Positions 1 through 5,626 of a stretch of DNA of 8,278 bases are shown piece after piece. This DNA comes from Nitrospira sp. (GTDB taxonomy: Bacteria; Nitrospirota; Nitrospiria; Nitrospirales; Nitrospiraceae). The DNA is taken from the NCBI GenBank assembly GCA_015904075.1, contig JABMDH010000016.1:1-8278 (forward strand), given 5' to 3'. Made by a program: the position numbers and the translations under genes. Position 1 is the first letter of the stretch. Each line of letters starts with the position of its first letter. The notes under the pieces were generated by a model, which was not told where the DNA came from, did no database searches, and saw only the letters and a program-made list of their open reading frames with translations.

Positions 1-1
1 C

Positions 2-250
2 AGCGATGTGGAAGTAGAGACTTGTCGGATCGAGGAGGATTCACCGGCAGCCGGGAAGACCATCGATCAACTGGCCCTGCGGCCCCGAACCGGCACCTCG
101 ATCATTGCGTGGACCAGAAGCGGGATCACAGAATCCAATCCTTCTGTGAAAACCACACTTCTCCCCGGCGATATCATCGTCTTATTGGGAACGCGCGATC
201 AGATCCGTCGGGCGATGGGTCTCATTCTCCTCCGCGAATCAGAACGCTAG
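2..250 (+). CDS. TrkA-C (RCK_C) domain, C-terminus of a cation transporter or channel (5' truncated)
   Basis: The last 82 codons of a gene that begins before the window; the frame is open from base 2 and stops with TAG at 248-250. The visible protein looks like one TrkA-C/RCK_C domain. It has an acidic start (VEVETCRIEEDSPAAGKT), the segment TGTSIIAWTRSG, then LLPGDIIVLLGTRDQI, which is the usual 'GD-hydrophobic-GT-x-DQ' ending of the fold. Such domains bind a regulatory ligand on the cytoplasmic side of K+ channels, Trk uptake systems and CPA2-type cation:proton antiporters. A C-terminal position right after a membrane/TrkA-N part is typical of the antiporters, but the diagnostic upstream region is missing, so the transporter class is open. 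Its stop lies 7 bases from the stop of the convergent Rieske gene. A perfect 6-base inverted repeat (252-257/259-264) spans that junction, too short to call a terminator. Confidence 0.72.
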   Translation, partial: SDVEVETCRIEEDSPAAGKTIDQLALRPRTGTSIIAWTRSGITESNPSVKTTLLPGDIIVLLGTRDQIRRAMGLILLRESER

Positions 251-257
251 CAAGCTG

Positions 258-1340
258 TCAGCTTCTCCACCGTAGCGTCACCCGCTCTTTGAGGGGATGT
301 TCCATCGGCTGCCCCATCTGAACTGAGGCGAGGTGAGCGGCCTTCAGTTTGTAGTACCACTTGGCCGGCATGTCGGCATCGCCAAGAAACATCGACGATG
401 GTTTGTGACGAAGCCCCACGGCGAGATGCTTCATGGCACGTTCATCCTGGCCCAGAAACATCTTGGTGAGCGTACGGAAAATCAAATTTCCGAACGGAAG
501 CCAATGCAGCCCGTGCCAATAGGCGGAGAAATCAATGCGGCATTCCATATCGGACATAGGCGTGGCCATCAACCGGTTCGCCATCCATACCCTCCCGCAC
601 TCCATGAGTTCGACACGCTGATTCGGGAGCAGAAAATCGATGGTCGTGCTCAACGGCCCTCCGTAGACACGCTCCAGCCAATGAAACGGACCGCTGTTCT
701 TGGCCGGCCGGTGCGCCGTCATCCGAAATCCATTGGGAATCGGCTCAAAGGTCTTCGTCTTTTCATGCATGCTCGCATCGCTGCGCCACCAGGAATGCAC
801 GTAGGGGCCATGGACCGGATCGATAAGGCCGATGACGCCGTCGTCTGCCGTACAGGTATAAATCAGCGAAATGTGAAACGACTGTTTCGGCTCCGATGGC
901 AGCGGCATGCGCGGAACCGGAGGCAACGAACCGGGGGCTCCACGATCGTCGGCAAGATACACCCAGATCATGCCATCGGCTTCTTCAGCCGGATAACTGG
1001 CGATCCCGACTTTGTCGGTCTGAAGGGACGTCCCTTCGGGCAGCGCAGGGATACAGCGGCAGCGGCCCTTCATATCGAACTGCCACCCGTGATACGAACA
1101 TTCGATACGCTCGCCGTTAAATCGCCCGAATGACAACGGCATGCCACGGTGCGGGCAGACATCGCGCATCGCTGCCAGCCGTCCCTCCCGGTCCCGACAG
1201 AGCACGATCGGAAGCCCCAACATCTGCAGCGCTTTCATCGAACCTGACCGCACGGTATCGCTCGGCACAGCCGGGTACCAGAATCCAAAAAGCGGCGCGC
1301 TTCTGGCGGAGACAATATCAGGCGTGAGCAGTGTGTTCAT
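258..1340 (-). CDS. Rieske [2Fe-2S] non-heme iron oxygenase, alpha-subunit type
   Basis: A 360-residue protein with the layout of Rieske oxygenase large subunits. The Rieske domain has CPHRG (C62, H64) and CSYHGW (C81, H84), which ligate the 2Fe-2S cluster. A catalytic domain follows with DPVHGPYVH (D174, H177, H182), matching the family's D-x2-H-x4-H mononuclear iron site, and D299 in GQDE is a plausible third ligand. Such enzymes use O2 and electrons from a reductase to hydroxylate or demethylate a substrate; the substrate cannot be read here and no reductase or ferredoxin gene is adjacent. The frame stays open upstream to 1544, but I chose ATG 1340. Family similarity begins just after it (FGFWYPAVPS), and a good promoter ends about 45 bases upstream, which would put any longer start outside the transcript. 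No clear Shine-Dalgarno is visible. Family call is firm; exact function is unknown. Confidence 0.88.
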   Translation of the reverse strand: MNTLLTPDIVSARSAPLFGFWYPAVPSDTVRSGSMKALQMLGLPIVLCRDREGRLAAMRDVCPHRGMPLSFGRFNGERIECSYHGWQFDMKGRCRCIPALPEGTSLQTDKVGIASYPAEEADGMIWVYLADDRGAPGSLPPVPRMPLPSEPKQSFHISLIYTCTADDGVIGLIDPVHGPYVHSWWRSDASMHEKTKTFEPIPNGFRMTAHRPAKNSGPFHWLERVYGGPLSTTIDFLLPNQRVELMECGRVWMANRLMATPMSDMECRIDFSAYWHGLHWLPFGNLIFRTLTKMFLGQDERAMKHLAVGLRHKPSSMFLGDADMPAKWYYKLKAAHLASVQMGQPMEHPLKERVTLRWRS

Positions 1341-1385
1341 GGACGAGGAAGGAAGCCCGAACGATGGGGCGCACCTACGAATGGG

Positions 1386-1414
1386 ACTATAGCGGCCGGA
1401 TAAAGGAAGGTCAA
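1386..1414 (-). promoter_or_regulatory. Sigma70-type promoter for the Rieske gene
   Basis: On the minus strand TTGACC (1414-1409) is followed after exactly 17 bases by TATAGT (1391-1386); each hexamer matches the consensus at 5 of 6 positions. Transcription would start near 1379, giving a leader of about 40 bases to ATG 1340. It lies back to back with the promoter of the DsrE2-like gene, with 33 bases between the two -35 boxes, so one regulator could act on both. Confidence 0.65.
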
Positions 1415-1447
1415 GCAACGATAGCGCGGATGCCGCAGGCACATTCC

Positions 1448-1477
1448 TTGACACCCTCACGAACCCCATACTATTCT
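1448..1477 (+). promoter_or_regulatory. Sigma70-type promoter for the dsrE2-tusA pair
   Basis: A perfect -35 box TTGACA (1448-1453) is followed by TATTCT (1472-1477) at 18-base spacing; TACTAT (1469-1474) at 15 bases is a poorer-spaced alternative. Predicted transcription start is around 1484, about 45 bases before ATG 1530. The perfect -35 makes a promoter likely, while the exact -10 is uncertain. Confidence 0.5.
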
Positions 1478-1529
1478 GTTCACAAGTCCGGACAGGGCTG
1501 AATCTGTGAATGGGAAACGAGGCCACGCC

Positions 1530-2060
1530 ATGATCGCCACACAAATAGAGCCGACGACGACGTTAGCGCAGCTCCAGGCTTCCAAACCGGATCGAGTGAC
1601 CATCGTCCTCTTGAGCGGAGATCTGGACCGGGCCATGGCGGCCTTCATCATCGCGACCGGCGCGGCCGCGATGGGTATGCAGGTCACCGTGTTCTTTACC
1701 TTCTGGGGACTGAATACGATTCGCAAGAAGGGCGCTGCCAGTTCAGCGAAGGATTGGCTCCGCCGGATGTTCGGAGCGCTCAATAAAGGCGGCGCCGAGA
1801 CGCTGCCGCTCTCACGATTTCATTTCGGCGGACTGGGCACTGCGATGATGCAGAAGGTGATGAAGCAGAATCGCATGCCGGGCGTCCCCGAATTGATGCA
1901 CACCGCGCTGGATCTGGGCGTGCGATTCATCGCCTGTACGACCACGATGGGCCTCATGGGGATCACCAAGGACACGTTGATCGACGGCATCGATCAGTTC
2001 GCCGGAGTCACGACGTACCTGGCAGAAGCCAAGCACGGCAGCGTGAACCTCTTTATCTAA
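1530..2060 (+). CDS. DsrE2-like protein (DsrE/DsrF/DrsH-like family)
   Basis: A 176-residue protein of the DsrE superfamily, in the larger DsrE2-type branch. It has an N-terminal beta strand (RVTIVLLSGDLDRAM, about residues 22-36), the helix-strand segment GAAAMGMQVTVFFTFWG (44-60), a basic middle section, and the signature IACTTTMGLMG with C136, the position that carries persulfide in sulfur-transferring relatives. It ends in NLFI. Family members take part in cytoplasmic sulfur trafficking with TusA and rhodanese-type partners. ATG 1530 is preceded by GAGG (1518-1521 region) at a good distance; an in-frame GTG at 1506 lacks an equal site. TusA follows 83 bases downstream, so the two form a likely operon. 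No rhodanese, Hdr-like or Dsr genes are in view, so the sulfur donor and acceptor are unknown. Confidence 0.85.
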   Translation: MIATQIEPTTTLAQLQASKPDRVTIVLLSGDLDRAMAAFIIATGAAAMGMQVTVFFTFWGLNTIRKKGAASSAKDWLRRMFGALNKGGAETLPLSRFHFGGLGTAMMQKVMKQNRMPGVPELMHTALDLGVRFIACTTTMGLMGITKDTLIDGIDQFAGVTTYLAEAKHGSVNLFI

Positions 2061-2069
2061 AAGCAGGCT

Positions 2070-2128
2070 AAGGTCGAGGTCAAGGCTAAGAAGTTAGCCA
2101 TACCCCTCCCAACCTCAACCTGAACCTT
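2070..2128. repeat. Imperfect inverted repeat between dsrE2-like gene and tusA
   Basis: AAGGTCGAGGTCAAGG (2070-2085) and CCTCAACCTGAACCTT (2113-2128) pair at 12 of 16 positions. A nested perfect hairpin GGCTAA-GAAG-TTAGCC occupies 2084-2099. The arms are built from short purine-rich (left) and pyrimidine-rich (right) words. It ends directly before the tusA ribosome-binding site (GGGAG, 2131-2135) and has no T-run, so it could tune the dsrE2/tusA ratio rather than terminate. Confidence 0.5.
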
Positions 2129-2143
2129 CAGGGAGTCATACTG

Positions 2144-2386
2144 ATGCAATCCGACATCAAGCTCGATACCCTGGGCTACTTCTGCCCCATGCCGATTATC
2201 CTCACGTCGAAGAAAATCAAAGAACTGACGTTGGGACAGATACTCGAAGTCGTCTCCGACGACGAAGGCATCAAGAAAGACATGCCGGCTTGGTGCGAAA
2301 CCACCGGCCATCAGATGGTGGGGATGGAAGAAGAGCAGGCGAAGTCAGGGCGAATTTACAAGGCGTTCGTGAAGAAGACCAAGTAA
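2144..2386 (+). CDS. tusA: TusA-family sulfur carrier protein
   Basis: An 80-residue protein, the usual size for TusA/SirA-type carriers. It carries the hallmark CPMP (C14-P-M-P17, the CPxP motif) after the first strand (LDTLGYFCP). Then come the helix IILTSKKIKEL, the strand GQILEVVSDDEG, and DMPAWCETTGH with a second cysteine C51, also seen in many family members. The CPxP cysteine accepts persulfide sulfur and hands it on, in tRNA thiolation, cofactor synthesis or dissimilatory sulfur oxidation depending on the organism. ATG 2144 has a clear Shine-Dalgarno (GGGAG at 2131-2135, 8 bases away). Co-location with a DsrE2-like protein, a pairing known from sulfur-oxidation loci, favours a sulfur relay between the two. 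A hairpin terminator follows 32 bases after the stop. Confidence 0.9.
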   Translation: MQSDIKLDTLGYFCPMPIILTSKKIKELTLGQILEVVSDDEGIKKDMPAWCETTGHQMVGMEEEQAKSGRIYKAFVKKTK

Positions 2387-2418
2387 CGACTGCGAAACCA
2401 GCCCGATCGTGTGCATGA

Positions 2419-2464
2419 GAAAAAGCCGGGGGGGGAACTACCGCTCCCTTCGGCTTTTTCGTTT
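2419..2464 (+). terminator. Rho-independent terminator after tusA
   Basis: GAAAAAGCCG (2419-2428) and CGGCTTTTTC (2451-2460) are perfect complements. The stem extends inward through a run of G (2429-2435) against 2444-2450 with three G-U pairs, leaving a loop of about 8 bases. The 3' arm ends in TTTTT and is followed by CGTTT. It would end the dsrE2-tusA transcript. Confidence 0.85.
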
Positions 2465-2686
2465 CATTGAGCCCACATTATTCATGAACGCTTCTATTGC
2501 AACCGCCGATACGCTGCTGCGACAAGCGTGGCCGCACGCTTCGCGTGGCCAGCGGGTAGACTCGCCCTTCGTGACCTCGACATACTGTTTCAAGTATGCT
2601 TCGGTCTCTCGGGACTCCGCGTGCCCGTCTCGCATGACGTCTTGGCGGTTTCGTCAGGAACCGTCATAAATAATGCGGGCTAGACT
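2465..2686. other. Intergenic region between tusA terminator and ftcD, no gene seen
   Basis: About 220 bases without a convincing coding frame. It holds a compact hairpin TGGC-CG-CACGC-TTC-GCGTG-GCCA (2529-2551, with a 2-base bulge), and a second, CATACT-GTTTCA-AGTATG (2581-2598). A weak promoter-like pair upstream of ftcD (TTGGCG 2642-2647, CATAAA 2665-2670, 17 bases apart) is too poor to call. The region could be an extragenic repeat or the remnant of one. Confidence 0.45.
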
Positions 2687-3877
2687 ATGACGATGCAGCC
2701 ATTCATCGAATGTGTCCCGAACTTCAGCGAAGGCCGGGATCCCGCCGTCATTCACGCCTTGATTGAGGCAGTCACTGCCGTACCCGGTGTCTGGCTTCTC
2801 CACCACACGATGGATGCCGATCACCATCGATCGGTGCTGACCTTTGCCGGACTGCCCGATGCAGTCGGCGAAGCGGCCCTCCGCGCCATCACCGTTGCAA
2901 CTAAATTGATCAACATAGATCAGCACGACGGCGTCCATCCACGCATCGGCGCAACAGACGTGGTGCCCTTTGTGCCAATTCACGATGTCGGCATGGAGGA
3001 ATGTATTCGCCTGGCCCGTACCGTCGGGCAGCAAGTCGGAACAGGCCTTGGCATTCCGGTTTTCCTGTATGAACAGGCGGCATCCAGCTCTGCCCGCAAG
3101 CAGTTGGAGTCCATTCGCCTGGGTGGGGTGCACGGGCTGGCATCGCGAATGGATTGCGATCCGGCCTGGCTTCCTGATTTTGGCCCGCCTCATCTGCACA
3201 AGACTGCGGGAGCCGTCGTGATCGGCGCGCGTCCACCCCTTATCGCCTTCAATGCCAATCTCAAGACAGCAGATCTGTCGATTGCTAAAACTATCGCGCG
3301 ATCCATCCGACAATCGAACGGAGGGCTGCCTTGCCTGAAAGCTATCGGCGTCAGATTGGCCAGCCGGGGCATCGTGCAAGTGGCCATGAATCTGACTGAT
3401 TATCGAGTGACTTCGATGCATACCGCCTTGCAGGCCGTGACAAGCAATGCCTCGGAGCACGGGGTGGTGGTCGCCGGGAGTGAACTCGTCGGCTTGGGCG
3501 CAAGTCCTGGAAACGAGAATAGCAGAAGCCATGTCGGCCAAGAAGGAGCAGGACCCGTCCCTTTCAGACTTTCTGAATGCCGTCGCCACTGCCCAACCGG
3601 CACCGGCCGGGGGAAGCGTGGCGGCACTTGTCGGTGCCCTCGCAGCGGCATTGGCAACAATGGGGGCGCGACTCATCCATCACGCAGATACGGAACGAAG
3701 TCTTGTTCAAATGACCCACCGGCTTCGCCAACTTGTCCGGGAAGATGTGGATGCCTATACCAGGCTGTTGAACGCCTACAGGATCCCCAAACAACAGCCG
3801 GACCGGCCGGCCTCTATTTCAACCGCACTTCATCAGGCAACAGAAGTCCCACTGGAAATTGCCGAGCTGGCCTGTGA
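2687..3877 (+). CDS. ftcD: Glutamate formimidoyltransferase part of ftcD, frameshifted after residue 270
   Basis: Residues 1-270 match the formiminotransferase half of formimidoyltransferase-cyclodeaminase: the opening ECVPNFSEGRD, DADHHRSVLTFAG, DGVHPRIGATDVVPFVP (H84 corresponds to catalytic His82 of the mammalian enzyme), GIPVFLYEQAA, PDFGPP, LIAFNANL and finally VVVAGSELVGL. The enzyme moves the formimino group of N-formiminoglutamate to tetrahydrofolate in histidine breakdown. Family similarity stops at codon 270 (base 3496). From there the frame runs on to a stop at 3877, but those 126 residues are out-of-frame reading of the cyclodeaminase. The family continues 'GLVP' plus a helix; here the matching helix (AQVLETRIAEAM) is found from 3498 in the next frame. 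So this is one fused gene, 2687-4118, with a frame break at 3497. An in-frame ATG at 2693 is an alternative start; neither has a strong Shine-Dalgarno. Confidence 0.82.
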   Translation: MTMQPFIECVPNFSEGRDPAVIHALIEAVTAVPGVWLLHHTMDADHHRSVLTFAGLPDAVGEAALRAITVATKLINIDQHDGVHPRIGATDVVPFVPIHDVGMEECIRLARTVGQQVGTGLGIPVFLYEQAASSSARKQLESIRLGGVHGLASRMDCDPAWLPDFGPPHLHKTAGAVVIGARPPLIAFNANLKTADLSIAKTIARSIRQSNGGLPCLKAIGVRLASRGIVQVAMNLTDYRVTSMHTALQAVTSNASEHGVVVAGSELVGLGASPGNENSRSHVGQEGAGPVPFRLSECRRHCPTGTGRGKRGGTCRCPRSGIGNNGGATHPSRRYGTKSCSNDPPASPTCPGRCGCLYQAVERLQDPQTTAGPAGLYFNRTSSGNRSPTGNCRAGL

Positions 3878-4118
3878 AGTTGGACGATCGATTCATTCCT
3901 GTCTGGCCTTAGCACAGTCTCCCCTCCGGTCGGATCTCACTGTTGGCATAATGATGGCGTGCGCAGCAGCACAAGCAGGACTACATACCACCAGAGAAAA
4001 TGTAAAACTACAATATAATCAATTACTTATAGACTCAATGGCTCAAAGAATCAGAATAGTTGAGCAAAGTCTTGAGGAACTGAAGGGGCTATGCTACACT
4101 CCGTCGCCGAAATCGTAG
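3531..4118 (+). CDS. ftcD: Formimidoyltetrahydrofolate cyclodeaminase domain of ftcD
   Basis: A 196-residue, mostly helical protein of the FTCD_C (cyclodeaminase/cyclohydrolase) family. Visible family marks are SLSDFLNAVATAQPAPAGGSVAALVGALAA-like text near residues 10-40 (usual form LxxFLxxlasxxPxPGGGSvAA), then DVDAYTRLLNAYRIPK, ATEVPLEIAELA, and a C-terminal helix rich in charged residues. It converts 5-formimino-tetrahydrofolate to 5,10-methenyl-tetrahydrofolate and ammonia, the step after formimino transfer. Its frame is open from 3447, and family-like sequence begins at 3498, joining the end of the transferase half after a shift of one base. ATG 3531 is the first plausible independent start but has only a weak ribosome site, so it may be reached only by read-through of an intact fusion. 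The last 120 bases (about 3960-4080) are clearly more AT-rich than the rest. Confidence 0.85.
   Translation: MSAKKEQDPSLSDFLNAVATAQPAPAGGSVAALVGALAAALATMGARLIHHADTERSLVQMTHRLRQLVREDVDAYTRLLNAYRIPKQQPDRPASISTALHQATEVPLEIAELACEVGRSIHSCLALAQSPLRSDLTVGIMMACAAAQAGLHTTRENVKLQYNQLLIDSMAQRIRIVEQSLEELKGLCYTPSPKS
4072..4100 (+). promoter_or_regulatory. Sigma70-type promoter for rpsU, inside the ftcD 3' end
   Basis: TTGAGG (4072-4077) is followed after 17 bases by TACACT (4095-4100), with TGC directly before it, giving an extended -10 (TGnTAnnnT). The start would be near 4107, about 60 bases before rpsU. An AT-rich stretch (about 3990-4070) precedes it and may help polymerase binding. It lets rpsU be expressed apart from ftcD. 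Confidence 0.55.
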
Positions 4119-4169
4119 GGCAATGGATAGGAACAGGCACAAGCCTGAGAAAGCGAAAAGTCGGACCGG

Positions 4170-4364
4170 ATGGAAATTAAAGTCTTCAATAACAACGTTG
4201 AAAAAGCTCTCAAGGTCGCCAAGAAAAAGCTGGCAGGTGAGGGGCTGTTCCGTGAACTCAAGCGACGCCGCTTCTATGAAAAGCCCAGTGTCAGGAAAAA
4301 GGCAAAGCAACGCGAAGCACAACGGCGACGCCAGAAGTGGCTCTCGAAGCGGAAGCCTGAATAG
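4170..4364 (+). CDS. rpsU: 30S ribosomal protein S21
   Basis: A 64-residue, very basic protein with the S21 pattern. It opens MEIKVFNNNVEKALKVAKKK, then has GLFRELKRRRFYEKPSVRKK (the family core is [VL]xxExRRRxFYEKPsxxRK), and ends in a tail rich in lysine and arginine. S21 joins the small ribosomal subunit late, near the 3' end of 16S rRNA, and helps start-site recognition. Length is normal for the short S21 class. ATG 4170 begins the family alignment; the ribosome-binding site is weak (GGA at 4163-4165, close to the start). nth follows 74 bases downstream with no hairpin terminator between, so the two may be cotranscribed. Confidence 0.95.
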   Translation: MEIKVFNNNVEKALKVAKKKLAGEGLFRELKRRRFYEKPSVRKKAKQREAQRRRQKWLSKRKPE

Positions 4365-4438
4365 TCTACGGCACTATCTATATCCACGTTACGCCCCCGC
4401 TCCCCTCGTCAGTCGTAGACCCGTTTCGTCCAAACCCG

Positions 4439-5098
4439 ATGCGCCGGGACCACATCCACGCTGCGATCAGAATTCTTCAACGGGAGATCGGGCAATGGCA
4501 AGAGCCGGTCCTCGGCATCGTTGCTCGGAACTCCGACCGCAATCCGTTCCTCATCCTGATTTCCTGCCTCTTAAGTCTGCGGACAAAAGATAAAACCACC
4601 GGCGAGGCCAGCGACCGGCTCTTTGCGCTGGCACAGACCCCGGCAGAAATGCTGAAACTGCCGCTCAAGAAGATTGAACAGGCCATCTATCCGGTCGGAT
4701 TCTATCGGACAAAAGCCAAATCGATTCATGGCATTTGCCGCCGCTTGCTCGATCACTATGGCGGGAATGTCCCCGACTCAATTGACGAGTTAGTCACCTT
4801 GCCTGGAGTCGGACGGAAGACGGCGAATCTCGTGGTGACAGTGGGATTCGGCAAACCCGGCATCTGTGTCGATATCCACGTCCATCGGATCAGCAACCGA
4901 TGGGGCTATATCAAAACGGACACACCGGAAGAGAGCGAAGAGGCCCTCCGCAAGAAACTACCCAAACAATACTGGATCACATTTAACGATCTGCTCGTGC
5001 CCTTTGGTCAAAACCTCTGCCAGCCGGTATCGCCGTTCTGCGGCATCTGCAAGCTGACGGCATATTGTGATCGGGTGGGAGTGAAGAAGTCACGATAG
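4439..5098 (+). CDS. nth: Endonuclease III, DNA glycosylase/AP lyase
   Basis: A 219-residue protein with the full Nth architecture, near the usual 210-220. The helix-hairpin-helix LPGVGRKTANLVV holds the catalytic lysine K127. VDIHVHR supplies catalytic D145. The C-terminal iron-sulfur loop has C194-x6-C201-x2-C204-x5-C210. It removes oxidised pyrimidines from DNA and nicks the abasic site in base-excision repair. The segment SLRTKDKTT (46-54) replaces the 'SAQTTD' seen in E. coli Nth, a variant reminiscent of archaeal-type proteins. ATG 4439 is the first ATG or GTG of its frame after the rpsU stop; there is no clear Shine-Dalgarno, so translation may depend on coupling or another signal. It converges on the minus-strand dsrE-type operon across a long inverted repeat. 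Confidence 0.93.
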   Translation: MRRDHIHAAIRILQREIGQWQEPVLGIVARNSDRNPFLILISCLLSLRTKDKTTGEASDRLFALAQTPAEMLKLPLKKIEQAIYPVGFYRTKAKSIHGICRRLLDHYGGNVPDSIDELVTLPGVGRKTANLVVTVGFGKPGICVDIHVHRISNRWGYIKTDTPEESEEALRKKLPKQYWITFNDLLVPFGQNLCQPVSPFCGICKLTAYCDRVGVKKSR

Positions 5099-5100
5099 CG

Positions 5101-5200
5101 GGTCTGTCTGGTCTTTCTTGTCTATCTAGTCTGTTTGATCTGCAACCCAGATCATTTCAAGACAAGACAGACCAGAATGACGAGACAGACGAGATAGACC
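5101..5200. repeat. GTCT/AGAC-rich long inverted repeat between convergent genes
   Basis: The left half is made of GTCT-like words and the right half of AGAC-like words. The main stem pairs 5108-5123 with 5160-5175 at 15 of 16 positions. A perfect apical hairpin TGATCTG-CAACC-CAGATCA sits at 5136-5154. GGTCTGTCT (5101-5109) also has a perfect complement at 5165-5173, so the arms can pair in more than one register. It fills the whole gap between the stops of nth and the minus-strand DsrE gene. There is no poly-T tail, so it is at best an unusual two-way terminator or 3'-end stabiliser. Confidence 0.75.
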
Positions 5201-5202
5201 GC

Positions 5203-5622
5203 TCAGATGAACAGCTTGGTTTCGGCCACTTCCGTCAGCTTGAGGATAGCCGGAAGCCCCAACACCTCGTCGACGCTTTTCTCAACCGCCTGACCATCCA
5301 CACCCATGTATTCCAGACCGGCGCTGCAGGCAATCAACCGAAATTTCCCGACATGTCTGGCGTCCTGAAACATCTCTGAAATCTTCGGCACTTTCTTCTC
5401 TTTCAAAAGCCGCGCGACCTCTCCCGCAGACTCTGCATATTCCGGCGGGAAATCGATCTCATCGATTTTGCCTTCTGCCAACTTCTTGATGGTCCAAAAC
5501 AGCAACACCACGATTACATCCTTCCCCATCGCCGCCGCAGTCATGCCGATCGTGGCGACTTGATGAAGTTTATCGTAGGTCGCGTTATGGGCAAAGATGA
5601 CGAATTTGGGCGGCTGTGACAT
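5203..5622 (-). CDS. DsrE-family protein (second paralogue)
   Basis: A 139-residue DsrE-superfamily protein: the first strand KFVIFAHNATYDK, then MTAAAMGKDVIVVLLFW (27-43), a charged middle, and IACSAGLEYMG with C99. The last residues are KLFI. It shares with the DsrE2-like protein at 1530-2060 the 'AAAMG-x2-V-x-V-x3-FW' block, the cysteine signature and the LFI end, so the two are paralogues, this one lacking the N-terminal extension and part of the middle loop. C99 is a candidate persulfide carrier; the true role is unknown. It starts 4 bases after the stop of the small secreted protein upstream and has only a weak ribosome site, which suggests translational coupling in a two-gene operon driven from 6011-6039. 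Confidence 0.8.
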   Translation of the reverse strand: MSQPPKFVIFAHNATYDKLHQVATIGMTAAAMGKDVIVVLLFWTIKKLAEGKIDEIDFPPEYAESAGEVARLLKEKKVPKISEMFQDARHVGKFRLIACSAGLEYMGVDGQAVEKSVDEVLGLPAILKLTEVAETKLFI

Positions 5623-5626
5623 AGAG

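Noticed and set aside
333..1133. Plus-strand open frame of 266 codons
   Set aside because: Antisense to the Rieske oxygenase, whose cluster and iron ligands are all on the other strand.
1506..1529. GTG 1506 as start of the DsrE2-like gene
   Set aside because: No ribosome site before it, while ATG 1530 has GAGG at the right distance.
1341..1544. N-terminal extension of the Rieske protein to 1544
   Set aside because: It would run through the TTGACC/TATAGT promoter, has no family similarity and overlaps the start of the divergent gene.
2438..2635. Possible 65-residue minus-strand gene
   Set aside because: It runs into the tusA terminator hairpin, is rich in Arg/Glu as expected of a random frame, and has no recognisable family; a non-coding repeat is as likely.
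3485..3531. Programmed ribosomal frameshift in ftcD
   Set aside because: No slippery heptamer, stop codon or rare-codon pause at the junction; a mutation or assembly indel is simpler.
2654..3676. Long open frame (340 codons) on the minus strand
   Set aside because: It lies antisense to the well-supported ftcD transferase and has no recognisable domain; it reflects GC-rich codon use of the sense gene.
4014..4019. Perfect TATAAT hexamer inside ftcD
   Set aside because: No -35-like sequence at 16-18 bases and no extended -10; the TTGAGG/TACACT pair downstream is better placed for rpsU.
4364..4420. Inverted repeat GTCTACG/CGTAGAC between rpsU and nth as a terminator
   Set aside because: Only 7 base pairs around a 43-base loop and no T-run.
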